A stretch of DNA of 64,000 nucleotides from assembly GCF_001463885.1 (NCBI RefSeq), contig NZ_BBWQ01000005.1, positions 186,001 to 250,000 on the forward strand. The letters run 5' to 3'. Below, in pieces: positions 1-9,041 of the stretch; the stretch's first letter is position 1; each line of letters starts with the position of its first letter. Below the pieces are notes generated by a model, which was not told the DNA's origin, made no database searches, and saw only the letters and a program-made list of their open reading frames with translations. A program made the position numbers and the translations under genes. This stretch comes from Aureimonas altamirensis. Its GTDB lineage: Bacteria > Pseudomonadota > Alphaproteobacteria > Rhizobiales > Rhizobiaceae.

Positions 1-344
1 GGGCCAGCGGCGAAGAGGTGCGCGCGCAGCTTCTGGCGGCGCGGGCGATGATCCTGACAAGCTTTGCCGAAGGACTACCGGTAGTCATCATGGAAGCCTA
101 TGCGCTCGGCCGGCCGGTGCTGGCCACCGAGATCGCCGCTATCCCCGAACTGGTGAAGGAAGGGGAGACGGGCTGGCTCTTCGGCGCCGGCTCCGTCGAA
201 GATGCCGCCGATGCGATGCGCCGCTGCCTCGAGACGCCGGATGTCGCCTGCGAGGATATGGGCCGGCGCGGACAGGCGCTGGTGCGCCAGCGCCATGATC
301 TGTCGCGCGAGGCAGGTTACCTCGCCGAACTGTTCAGGGCCTGA
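1..344 (+). CDS. GT4-family glycosyltransferase, C-terminal part (cut by window start)
   Basis: The reading frame is open from base 3 and ends at the TGA at 342-344, so only about the last 113 residues are present and the true start lies outside the window. The visible part carries the GT-B C-terminal nucleotide-sugar signature of GT4 enzymes: the stretch SFAEGLPVVIMEAYALGRPV contains the E-x7-E motif, followed by A(T/S)xxxxIPELV and a glycine-rich GETGWLF segment. GT4 enzymes move a sugar from an activated nucleotide donor to a lipid or glycan acceptor at the inner face of the membrane. The substrate cannot be read. It converges on the GMC oxidoreductase gene with about 40 bases between the two stops, so it need not belong to the secondary-metabolite cluster. 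Confidence 0.85.
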   Translation, partial: ASGEEVRAQLLAARAMILTSFAEGLPVVIMEAYALGRPVLATEIAAIPELVKEGETGWLFGAGSVEDAADAMRRCLETPDVACEDMGRRGQALVRQRHDLSREAGYLAELFRA

Positions 345-374
345 AGGCCGGTTCCGAGACGGCTCCGGCAATGC

Positions 375-396
375 CGTCGCGGCTTAAGCCGCGACG
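375..396. terminator. 22-bp perfect palindrome at a convergent gene junction
   Basis: The core GTCGCGGCTTAAGCCGCGAC (376-395) is its own reverse complement, and one further pair extends it on each side. The TTAA centre holds the stop codon of the minus-strand oxidoreductase gene. It sits between two convergent genes, so a bidirectional transcript-ending hairpin is the likeliest role. There is no T-tract, so Rho-independent termination is not proven. A protein-binding palindrome is the alternative. Confidence 0.5.
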
Positions 397-2078
397 CTGC
401 CGCGCATGTTCACCTTGCGAAATGGCGTAACCTTGCCTTCGCTTTCCGCCGAAAGGCGGTTGGCAAGGCGCACGGCAAGGGCCATGGCCGTCAGGGTGGG
501 GTTGGCCTGACCCGAGGTCGGCAGAACCGCCGTGCTGGTGACGAACAGATTGGGCAGGTCGAAGCTGCGCAGATTGCCGTCGACGACACTGTCGCGGGCG
601 TTGGCGCCCATGCGGACCATGCCGATCTGGTGCGTGCCGTGCCGTGCCTGGGCCATGACGGCGGCCACACGCTCTTCGCGCGGCATGCGATAGTCGATCC
701 GGCCGAAGCCAGTCTTCTCCAGCCAGGTCTCGAACAAATCGTGCACCTTGACCACCGATTGGGCGTCCGAGCGCGGAAAACGCAGATCGATCTCCAGCCT
801 TGGCAATCCCAGCGCATCGGTCTTGTCGGTCAGCCAGACGCGGCTGAGCGGATCGGGACTATGCTCGGAATGATAGGACAGGCCGTAGCGCCGGTTGCGA
901 TTATGCACGAACAGGCCGGGCAGGCGCTCGCGACGGCCATAGCGGCGCATTAGGAAGCCGGCGGCCTGGGCCATCGCTTCCGGCGCACCCTTCAAGACGT
1001 TCTGCAGGTGCGCCCTGATCTCGCGCGGGGCATCGGGAATGTGCCGCCGGCGGATCGCCTCGGCGACGATGAGACGGCCGACAGGTCCCAGCGCCATCAC
1101 CAGATAGACGAGCGACAGGATGGGGCTGCCATGGCGCGGATCGGCCACAGGCGGCACCACCGGCCACAGAGCGGTGTTGAGGACGCCCTCTCGAAGCTGG
1201 GTCTCCATGCTGGGCACGAAGCGCCGGCGGACATAGGAACCGCTGTCGTGGACGAAGAAGTCGAAAGCCTTGTCGATATCGCCTGTCGCCATGGTGATGT
1301 CGGCGATCTCGCCGATCAGATGTCCCATGTAGTATCGGCCGAGAGGGCCATCGGGCCCGCCGAACAGGTTTGCATGCCGGCGCTGCGTCGCCAACAGAAG
1401 CCGGGCGCTTTCCAGCCCCCCGGCCGCGATGACGAGCCTGTCTACGCCGAGGCGCCGCCGTTCCCCGCCGTCGGCACGGACGATTTCCACGTCGCGCACC
1501 CGCCCATCGGGCGAAATGCCGATATCGGTGACGACGCAGCGCAGCCGGACATCGATCAGCGGGCTGCGGGCCAGAAGCTTGCGATGGGTGACATGAAGCT
1601 TCTGCTCGTTGGCCCAGCGCTCCAGCGTATCGAAGCTGAAGCTGTCGTCCGCGCAGGTGACGCCCGGGATCGGCGCGCTGTAGACGACGTCGCCGGCATC
1701 CGCGATCTGGCATGCCCGCGCGTAATGCGGGAATATATCGTCATACGAGATGGGCCAGTTCGCATTCACCAGGCCGGGCCTCGGAACGAAGTCGACCGGA
1801 TCGTAGATGACGCAGCGTGCGCCCCACAGGTTGGATGTACCGCCAAGCGCACGCGCCGTCGCCACGCTCATGTCGTCGTGCCGGTCGGGCGTCGCGAAGT
1901 CCGCTTCGGCCAGCGCCTGGATGGAGTCGGACTGGCGGTGACCGCCGGATTCCAGCAGCAGGACAGGTATCTTCAGTCGCTCAAGCTCGACTGCCAATGT
2001 AATGCCGACAGGTCCGGCCCCGACGATGCAAACGCCGGAAAAGGATGTCCCAAGGCCATCGAAATCATCGTGGATCAT
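384..2078 (-). CDS. GMC-family FAD-dependent oxidoreductase
   Basis: 564 residues. An N-terminal FAD dinucleotide-binding motif is visible in CIVGAGPVG (about residues 17-25) with the ribose-binding acid in LLLESGG (about 43). The C-terminal GMC_oxred_C region carries HGTHQIGMVRMG and, later, a P-T-S-G-Q-A-N-P-T-L-T segment holding the conserved Asn and the FAD-contacting end. Members oxidise alcohols or related CH-OH groups, passing electrons to FAD. The start gives an ATG directly before the flavin motif with normal spacing. No signal peptide is seen, so it should be cytoplasmic. It lies immediately downstream of the PKS on the same strand, about 220 bases away, and may act as a tailoring oxidase on that product. 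Its substrate is not deducible, and a role outside the cluster remains possible. Confidence 0.85.
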   Translation of the reverse strand: MIHDDFDGLGTSFSGVCIVGAGPVGITLAVELERLKIPVLLLESGGHRQSDSIQALAEADFATPDRHDDMSVATARALGGTSNLWGARCVIYDPVDFVPRPGLVNANWPISYDDIFPHYARACQIADAGDVVYSAPIPGVTCADDSFSFDTLERWANEQKLHVTHRKLLARSPLIDVRLRCVVTDIGISPDGRVRDVEIVRADGGERRRLGVDRLVIAAGGLESARLLLATQRRHANLFGGPDGPLGRYYMGHLIGEIADITMATGDIDKAFDFFVHDSGSYVRRRFVPSMETQLREGVLNTALWPVVPPVADPRHGSPILSLVYLVMALGPVGRLIVAEAIRRRHIPDAPREIRAHLQNVLKGAPEAMAQAAGFLMRRYGRRERLPGLFVHNRNRRYGLSYHSEHSPDPLSRVWLTDKTDALGLPRLEIDLRFPRSDAQSVVKVHDLFETWLEKTGFGRIDYRMPREERVAAVMAQARHGTHQIGMVRMGANARDSVVDGNLRSFDLPNLFVTSTAVLPTSGQANPTLTAMALAVRLANRLSAESEGKVTPFRKVNMRGSVAA

Positions 2079-2290
2079 ATGGGTTTTTCCGAGTGGTTGA
2101 GATGCCGACGCCGGAAAAAGGAGGCGGGGCTTTCTCGTAAAAAGGTTAAAATAATTCTACAAAACCGCATCTAAACAGCAGGTTGGGAAAGCTTGGTTGC
2201 AACACGGTTCAAGACGTTCGCATTGAACTGGAAAATAATCCCCGCTTCAATCTCTACTTTCACGGCATCGTTACAGAGTCTTTAGGGGTA

Positions 2291-2312
2291 GGCGGCGGAT
2301 CACTCCGCCGCC
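2291..2312 (-). terminator. Hairpin at the 3' end of the PKS gene
   Basis: GGCGGCGGA (2291-2299) and TCCGCCGCC (2304-2312) form a perfect 9-bp stem with a 4-base loop. The loop contains most of the PKS stop codon. On the minus strand no T-run follows, so it could end or stabilise the long PKS transcript rather than act as a classic intrinsic terminator. Confidence 0.45.
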
Positions 2313-5300
2313 ATCAGCATCCCGTCATCGTTGCCGCGCGCGGCCTCCGCTTCGGCCAGGCACTGGCGCATGCGTTGCGCCAGAACGCGCACGCAGGGCT
2401 CCAGCACCATTCCGTCATGGTCGCCCGGAACGATGGAGACGACCAGCTCGTCGACATGCGGCGTCCAACCATTGTCGTCCAGGACGATGGTGCGGCCTTC
2501 CTGCAGACGGCGGCCATCGCGCAGGCGGTAGACGACCTCCGGAACAGGACGGAACAGGTGCACCGTCCCGCCATAGGGCCGCACATTGTAGAGCTCGAGC
2601 GCACGGCGGAAGGCCGTCTCGATATTATGGTTGTGGAACTGCTCGCCGCCGGTCTCGCCGGCCGCGGCGGATTCGCGCTCGCGCTTCTCCTTTTCCCACA
2701 GCATGCGGTTGCGCCACCATTGCGAGACGAAGGACAGCTTGTTGCGCCGGATATCCTGCAACTTCATGTCGAAGCGGTCGATCTGGCTGATCGCCGGCTG
2801 CGTCGGCAAAGGCGTATCCAGCATGATGAGGCGCTCGACGGTTTCTCCCGCTTCCGTCAACTGACGCGCGATCTCGAATGCGGTGATGCCGCCACCCGAG
2901 AAGCCGCCCAGAAGGTAGGGTCCGTGCGGCTGCACCATGCGGATTTCCGCCAGTATGTCGGCGGCCGCGCCCTCGAACGTCTCGTGCGGAGCCTCCATCC
3001 CGTACAGTCCACGCGCCTGCAGCCCGTAGACGGGGCGGTCGGCGCCCAGATGCAATGCCAGATGGCGCAGGTTCAGGATGTTGCCGAACATGCCGGCGCA
3101 CAGGAAGAACGGCGTTGCCTTGGGATCGCGGCCGGGATGCATGGCCACCAGATGCGTCATGCGCGTGGCGGCCGCCGTTTCCGCGCCCGGGGTTGCAGTG
3201 GCTTCCTCGCCCTCGTCGGAGATGCCCGTCCTTTCGGCGATCAACCGCGCGCAGGCCGCGATGGTGGGCGCCTCGAACAGGACCGAGATGGGGAAGTCGA
3301 CGCCGTACTCCTGGCGGATCATGCGGAACAGGCGCACGGCGATCAGCGAGTGGCCGCCCATGTCGAAGAAGCTGTCGTCGACGCCGATTTCCTCGATGCC
3401 CAGCAATTCGCGCCAGAAGGCCGCAAGGCGGCGCTCCACCGAATTACGCGGCGCCACGTAATCGCGCTCCGAGGCCGGACGCTCGAAAAGCTGTGCCGGA
3501 CGGGCCGGTTCCGCAGCAGGCTGCGCCGCCCGGGCGATCAGCGCGTGCAGGTCGATCGACGAGATGATCGGCTGCGTTTCCTGGGTGGCCAGCGCTCTCT
3601 GCAGAAGCTGGAACCCTTCTGCCGGCCGTATGCCCTGCGCCACCTGCGCGGCAAGTGCCGCCACGGCCGGTGACAGGGACGGGGTCGTTGCCGGCGCCAG
3701 CGGGGCGGCGGCTTCGCCGCCGGCAAAGCCGGTATCGCTGGCAAGACGCTTGATGATGAAGCGCTCGATCTCCACCACGGCGACGCCGTCGGGGCCGGCC
3801 AACGTCACGTCGAAGGCGGCATAGCCCTCACCGAGGTCGTCGGCGTCGGCCAGGCGCAGATGGCTGTAGATCTGGCGCGGCAGGGCCGCGTGAACCTTGA
3901 TGCTGCCGTAGGATGCAGGCGCCCAAAGCACATCCGTCTCCCCGTAGCCGGGGATCAGCTCCATCGCGCAGCCCGTGGCGATGTCCATCAGGGCCGGATG
4001 CAGCAGCATGGCGTCGGCGCCGGCTTCCGGCGCCAGCGTCAGCTCGGCCAGCGCTTCGCCCTGGCCGAGGCCGAGCTGCTTGAGCACCCGCCAGCGCGGG
4101 CCGAAGCGGACATGGCCTTCCTGCGCGGCAACCAGCGAGCCGCCCTCCGGCGCTGCGCGCCGGTCCGGGCACCGCTCGAAGGCGGAGCGAACGTCGAGAG
4201 TGCCGGCCTTTCCGGCGCCGAAGCGCAGCGATGCCTCTGCGTGGCGCTGCCAGACCGTTCCGGCGCTCGCCGCCAGAATGGCGACGCGCCAGCCGTCCTT
4301 GCGCTTTTCCAGGCGGGTGCGCACGATCTTTTCTTCGCCGTCGGCCACGTCCAGCGGCCGCAGAAAGACGAGGTCCGATATGGTCAACTGCGACGGCAGC
4401 CCATATTCGCGCGCGGCTTCCACAATGAGTTCGATATAGCCGGTGCCCGGCAGAAGCGCCGTGCCCGATGTCAGCCGATGCTCGGACAAGAGCCAGTCGC
4501 GCTCGGGCGAAACGGTCCGCTCCAGCCAGTCGACGCCGTCGGCGTCGGCTTCCCACCGCTCGAAGAACGGGCCGTGGCGCACCGGCTGGCCGGTGGTGTC
4601 GGCGCGGGCGCGGCCCATGGCGCGTGCCGCAAGGCCGGTCTCGTCCCAGATGCCCCAGTGTACGGCCACCGTCTTGCGGTTGCTGCGGCCACGCTCGGCT
4701 TCGGCAAAGGCGTTCAGGTAGGCGTTGGCCGCAACGTAGTCCACCTGCCCGGCCGGGGCCGTATCGGTGCTCGTGGACGAGAAGAGGACAAGGAAATCCA
4801 GCGTTTCCCGGTCGAGCACGTCGGCCAGGACATTGGTGCCCAGTACCTTCGGGCTGAACACCTCTTCGATGTCCATATGCGTCTTCAGCGGGATCAGGTC
4901 ATCCTTGACGAGGCCGGCGGCATGGAACACTCCGTCGATGCGCCCGAAGGCGCGGCGGGTTTCTTCCACGGCGGCGGTCATCGCTTCCTGGTTGCCGACA
5001 TCGGCGGACAGGCACAGGACGTCGCCGCCTGCGGCCTCCATGGCCTCGACGGCTTCGATCAGCGTGCGCAGGCGGTCGCCCCGGGCCAGGGCATGCTTCA
5101 GGCTCGGCCATTCTTCGCGGGCAGGCAAAGCGCGGCGGCCGACCAGCGCGATGCGTGCCGCATGCCGCTCCACGAGCTGGCGGGCCAGCGCCAGCGGCAG
5201 GTCGCCGTGGCCGCCGGTGAACAGATAGACGCCGCCGGTGCGGTAGGGCACTTCGCCCGTCTCGGGCAGCTTCAGCGCCGCATGGCTGCGGCTCCAGCGC

Positions 5301-8300
5301 AGGCCCTTGCGCCACGCCACGATTTCGGATGCCGGCGCGCCGAGAAGCTCGTTCCACAGATCGTCGGGCGTCGTGCCGGATGCGGGTCCGGCCTCGGCCT
5401 TGCCCCGGACGAACAGGCCCCGGCGCTTTTCGGCACCGGAAGCCGCGCGCGGCAGGTCGAAATCGATGACGCGGACGGTGACGCCCGGCATCTCTTTCGG
5501 CAGGACCTGACAGGGGCCGAGAACGGTGGCCTTGTCCGGATAGGGCAGGGCCTCGTCGCCCACGCGCTGCATGCCGTTGGTGGCGACCGTCAGGTGCAGC
5601 GGGGCGGCGATGCCGGCGTCGGCCATCGCCTGCGACAGGTGCAGCAGGCTGTAGAAGCCGCATTCCTGGTTGCGGTGGAAGAAGCTGGAACCGGGGCGAT
5701 GCTTTTCGCCCTGCGTCAGCAGCCACAGATGGAGCATCTCGGTGGGCAGTTCGCCATCGGCGGCGAGCCCGCTGAACAGCGCGTCATAGCCCGACCGGTC
5801 GCCTTCCGGGCACACCACGTAGGAGTCCGGTCCGCGTTTGCCGAAATTGTCGCCCTGCCGCACCGTGGCCACACGGTGTCCGAGGGCGCGCAGGCGCCCG
5901 GTGATCTCGGCGCCGACGCCGGCTTCGTCCTCGAAGACGAGCCAGAAGCGCTTCGCCATCTCGCCATCGCTTTCGATGTCGGCGACGGAACGCTTCCAGA
6001 CCGGGCGGTAACCCCATTGCGACAGATCTTCCTGGCGCACCAGCGCCGGGGCGTCGGAGCCCTGCTGTTCGCGGGCGGCCGCCTCGATGAAGTAGCGGCG
6101 ATGCTGGAAGGCGTAGGTCGGCAGCGAGACGCGGCGGGCGCCCGGCGCGGTCCACAGACCGTCGAAATCGCCGGCCAGGCCGGTTGCCCAGAGGCGGCCG
6201 AGGGCGGCCATCAGGCTCAGCCGGTCGTCACCCTTCTCGTCGGCATGGGGCAGGGCGTTGACGATCTGGTTGGCGTCGATCGACCCCTGCGCCTTGGCAA
6301 GCGACGACAGGGCGCGGCCAGGGCCGACCTCGACATAGATGCGGGCCTTGTCCTGCGCCAGAAGCCCCATGCCCAGCGCAAACTGCACGGTGGAGCGCAG
6401 ATGGCGGCACCAGTAGAGCGGGTCGGTGGCTTCCGTGTCCGTCAGCCACGTTCCCGACAGGTTGGAAACGATGGGGATGCGCGGAGCGCCAAGACGGATC
6501 GTGCGAAGGAAAGCTTCGAAGCGCGGCAGGATCGCGTCGAGCATCCGCGAATGGGCGGCGATGTCGATGGGAACGCGCGTCGCGTCGATCCCGTCGGCGG
6601 CCAGCGACTGGCGGAACGCCTCCAGATCTTCGTTGAGGCCCGATACGACGCAGAACTGCGGCGCGTTGACCGAAGCAAGATCGAGCGCCTCGGGCAGGCG
6701 TGCCTTCAAGGCCGCCGGATCCATCGGCACGCTGAGCATGCCGCCGGGCGCGATGGTGGCGAAGAGTTCGCCGCGCAGCCGAACCAGGCGCACGGCATCG
6801 GCAAAGGAGAAGACGCCGGCAAGGCAGGCCGCCGCATTCTCGCCCATCGAATGGCCAATCAGCGCCTGCGGCTGGATGCCATGCGCCATCAGGTGCCGGC
6901 CGACGGCGATTTCGATGATGAGGATGGCGGGAAGCTGGACCGATGGCCTCAGAAGCGTCTCTGCCGCCTTCGTATCGCCGGCAGGCGCCTCGAGCCAGGC
7001 AGCGCGGATTTCGCGCGCGGCTTCCGGGGCAAGGGCGGCAAGCCCTTCCTCGACCGTGGCGCGGAAAGCCTTGTCCTCGGCGTAAAGGCGCGCCGCCATG
7101 CCGGTATGCTGTGCGCCGCCACCGGGGAACAGGAAGACCGCGCCGGCGGGGGCGTCGAGTGCCGTATGCGTGAAGGCGCGGCGCGTTTCGGCGTCGCCCA
7201 GCACCTCGATGGCGTCGCCGCGTCCACGCACGGCCACCACGCGCCGATGCTCGAACGTCTTGCGGCCGGTGGCCAGGGTAAAGGCCGTGTCTGCGAGGCT
7301 CAGCGAGGCATCCTGCTTCAGCCGCGCCGACAGGCGCGCGACGGCGCCGTCGAGCGCCTTGCGGTTGCGGGCGGAGAACACCAGAAGGCGCGGGGCGTTG
7401 TCGTTGTCGGCGGTGTCCGTACGTCCGCCGCCATGGCCGGCCGGGGCCTGCTCCAGAATGACGTGGGCATTGGTGCCGCCGACGCCGAGAGAGTTGACGG
7501 CGGCGCGCCGGGGGGCGCCCAGATCGGTCCACGCGTTGAGCCGGTCGTTGACGACGAAGGGGCTGTCGGCGAAGGGAATGGACGGGTTGGGCTTTTCGTA
7601 GTTGAGGCTGGGCGGCACCATTGCGTGCTTGACCACCAGGGCGGCCTTGATGAGGCCGACCACACCGGCCGCCGTATCGAGATGGCCGATATTGGTTTTC
7701 ACCGAGCCGATGCGGCAGAAGCCGGTTTTGTCGGTGCCCTGACGGAAGGCCTGCGTCAGCGCCTCCACCTCGATCGGATCGCCGAGATAGGTGCCGGTGC
7801 CGTGGCATTCGACATAGCCGATCGTTTCGACATCCAGCCCGGAAAGAACCTGGGCCTCCACGATGGCCTCGGCCTGGCCGGAGACGCTGGGTGCGAGGTA
7901 GCCGGCCTTGGTGCCGCCGTCATTGTTGATGGCGCTGGCCTTGATGACCGCATGGATGACGTCGCCATCGGCGATGGCATCGGACAGACGCCGCAACGCG
8001 ACGATGGCGACGCCGCTGCCGAACACCGTGCCGGCGGCACGATGGTCGAAGGCGCGGCAATGGCCGTCGGGCGACAGGATCTCGCCGTCCTGGAACGTAT
8101 AGCCGCGGCGGTGCGGCAGCTCGATCGTCACGCCGCCGGCCAGCGCCATGTCGCACTCGCCGCTCATCAGGCTCTGGCAGGCATAGTGCACGCCGACGAG
8201 CGAGGTGGAGCAGGCGGTCTGCACATTCACGCTGGGGCCGCGCAGATCGAAGGTGAAGGAGGCGCGCGTGGACAGGAAGTCCTTGTCGTTGCCGGTGTGC

Positions 8301-8755
8301 CGCAGCAGGAACATGCCGGTGTCTTCCACCAGCTGCCGATTGCTGCAGACATTGAAGTAGAAATAGCTGCCCATGCCGCAGCCGGCGAAGACGCCGACGG
8401 GGCCGGCGGTGGCGTCGGGCGTGCGCCCGGCATCTTCCATCGCCTCCCAGGCGCATTCCAGGAACTGGCGATGCTGCGGGTCCATGATGGCCGCTTCCTT
8501 GGGGCTGAGCCCGAAGAAGTCCGCATCGAACTGCTCCATATCGGCAAGGTCGGCAGCGCGGGGCACGTAATTGGGGTGGTGGATGCGGTCGGGTGATTCC
8601 CCCGCCTCGATCAGCTCTTCACGGCTGAGGGTGCGGATCGATTCCACTCCGTTGCAGAGATTGTCCCAGAACTCCTGCACGTTCCTGGCGCCAGGTACGC
8701 GCAGCGCCATGCCGACAATGGCAATGTCGTTGGGTGAAATCGTCTCGTTGGCCAT
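2300..8755 (-). CDS. Modular type I polyketide synthase, KS-AT-KR-DH-ACP-TE
   Basis: 2151 residues from the ATG at 8755, which has GGAG just upstream; an ATG at 8788 has no ribosome site. Domains in order (approximate residues): ketosynthase 9-435 with Cys in TACSTSL (182), His in ECHGTGT (318) and His in NIGHL (358); acyltransferase 540-830 with GHSMGE nucleophile Ser636; a linker or structural ketoreductase half 915-1165; ketoreductase 1175-1370 with TGGHGDLPLALA, Ser-Ser in LFSSTS and Tyr1340; dehydratase 1420-1670 with His1426 in EHRLTSGTALLP and Asp1591 in HPALMD; acyl carrier protein 1775-1840 with Ser1803 in DMGGHSL; thioesterase 1880-2140 with Ser1953 in GGFSGGG and His2113 in GDHDGM. 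All catalytic residues I looked for are present. The ketoreductase precedes the dehydratase, the reverse of the usual module. AT type is unclear: GHSMG leans to malonyl, but the specificity loop reads IAAHS. It probably accepts the acyl chain from the divergent NRPS. Confidence 0.95.
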   Translation of the reverse strand: MANETISPNDIAIVGMALRVPGARNVQEFWDNLCNGVESIRTLSREELIEAGESPDRIHHPNYVPRAADLADMEQFDADFFGLSPKEAAIMDPQHRQFLECAWEAMEDAGRTPDATAGPVGVFAGCGMGSYFYFNVCSNRQLVEDTGMFLLRHTGNDKDFLSTRASFTFDLRGPSVNVQTACSTSLVGVHYACQSLMSGECDMALAGGVTIELPHRRGYTFQDGEILSPDGHCRAFDHRAAGTVFGSGVAIVALRRLSDAIADGDVIHAVIKASAINNDGGTKAGYLAPSVSGQAEAIVEAQVLSGLDVETIGYVECHGTGTYLGDPIEVEALTQAFRQGTDKTGFCRIGSVKTNIGHLDTAAGVVGLIKAALVVKHAMVPPSLNYEKPNPSIPFADSPFVVNDRLNAWTDLGAPRRAAVNSLGVGGTNAHVILEQAPAGHGGGRTDTADNDNAPRLLVFSARNRKALDGAVARLSARLKQDASLSLADTAFTLATGRKTFEHRRVVAVRGRGDAIEVLGDAETRRAFTHTALDAPAGAVFLFPGGGAQHTGMAARLYAEDKAFRATVEEGLAALAPEAAREIRAAWLEAPAGDTKAAETLLRPSVQLPAILIIEIAVGRHLMAHGIQPQALIGHSMGENAAACLAGVFSFADAVRLVRLRGELFATIAPGGMLSVPMDPAALKARLPEALDLASVNAPQFCVVSGLNEDLEAFRQSLAADGIDATRVPIDIAAHSRMLDAILPRFEAFLRTIRLGAPRIPIVSNLSGTWLTDTEATDPLYWCRHLRSTVQFALGMGLLAQDKARIYVEVGPGRALSSLAKAQGSIDANQIVNALPHADEKGDDRLSLMAALGRLWATGLAGDFDGLWTAPGARRVSLPTYAFQHRRYFIEAAAREQQGSDAPALVRQEDLSQWGYRPVWKRSVADIESDGEMAKRFWLVFEDEAGVGAEITGRLRALGHRVATVRQGDNFGKRGPDSYVVCPEGDRSGYDALFSGLAADGELPTEMLHLWLLTQGEKHRPGSSFFHRNQECGFYSLLHLSQAMADAGIAAPLHLTVATNGMQRVGDEALPYPDKATVLGPCQVLPKEMPGVTVRVIDFDLPRAASGAEKRRGLFVRGKAEAGPASGTTPDDLWNELLGAPASEIVAWRKGLRWSRSHAALKLPETGEVPYRTGGVYLFTGGHGDLPLALARQLVERHAARIALVGRRALPAREEWPSLKHALARGDRLRTLIEAVEAMEAAGGDVLCLSADVGNQEAMTAAVEETRRAFGRIDGVFHAAGLVKDDLIPLKTHMDIEEVFSPKVLGTNVLADVLDRETLDFLVLFSSTSTDTAPAGQVDYVAANAYLNAFAEAERGRSNRKTVAVHWGIWDETGLAARAMGRARADTTGQPVRHGPFFERWEADADGVDWLERTVSPERDWLLSEHRLTSGTALLPGTGYIELIVEAAREYGLPSQLTISDLVFLRPLDVADGEEKIVRTRLEKRKDGWRVAILAASAGTVWQRHAEASLRFGAGKAGTLDVRSAFERCPDRRAAPEGGSLVAAQEGHVRFGPRWRVLKQLGLGQGEALAELTLAPEAGADAMLLHPALMDIATGCAMELIPGYGETDVLWAPASYGSIKVHAALPRQIYSHLRLADADDLGEGYAAFDVTLAGPDGVAVVEIERFIIKRLASDTGFAGGEAAAPLAPATTPSLSPAVAALAAQVAQGIRPAEGFQLLQRALATQETQPIISSIDLHALIARAAQPAAEPARPAQLFERPASERDYVAPRNSVERRLAAFWRELLGIEEIGVDDSFFDMGGHSLIAVRLFRMIRQEYGVDFPISVLFEAPTIAACARLIAERTGISDEGEEATATPGAETAAATRMTHLVAMHPGRDPKATPFFLCAGMFGNILNLRHLALHLGADRPVYGLQARGLYGMEAPHETFEGAAADILAEIRMVQPHGPYLLGGFSGGGITAFEIARQLTEAGETVERLIMLDTPLPTQPAISQIDRFDMKLQDIRRNKLSFVSQWWRNRMLWEKEKRERESAAAGETGGEQFHNHNIETAFRRALELYNVRPYGGTVHLFRPVPEVVYRLRDGRRLQEGRTIVLDDNGWTPHVDELVVSIVPGDHDGMVLEPCVRVLAQRMRQCLAEAEAARGNDDGMLMAAE

Positions 8756-9041
8756 CTCGCTCCGCCCGCAAATGTTTAGAAAATCCATTGCGCGGCGAAA
8801 ACGTCACGGTGCCGCTGGCGACAGGAGTAAGCCTTCGGGCGGTGCGCGTCATGATAGCATTTGGAAAGATCGGGCTTATGCCGAAGGGATAAAATAGCGG
8901 ACCTTGCTACCGCTTCCGAAGTAGGGCCTACCGCCGACACCATCCTTCCGACGTCGCCGGAAGTGCAAATTGATCTTTCTGTCGGGGCTTGCCCATAGTC
9001 CGCAAGATATTTTCTCGAAAGTATATTCGGAGCCGATTGCG
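8756..9041. promoter_or_regulatory. Divergent control region between PKS and NRPS genes
   Basis: This 286-base gap separates two megasynthase genes transcribed outward, so it should hold both promoters. It contains an inverted repeat TTCCG-7-CGGAA at 8946-8962, a near-palindrome GTAGGGCCTAC at 8921-8931 and a locally AT-rich stretch near 8888-8896. No convincing spaced -35/-10 pair was found and no regulator gene sits in the cluster. A shared operator is possible but unproven. Confidence 0.4.

Noticed and set aside
3860-8596. A very long open frame on the plus strand opposite the PKS gene.
   Set aside because: It mirrors the PKS codons, shows no domain, and is an effect of high GC. The minus-strand frame has complete catalytic motifs.
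8886-8900. A -10-like TAAAAT in the NRPS-PKS divergent gap.
   Set aside because: No acceptable -35 lies 16-18 bases upstream, so I do not call a promoter there.
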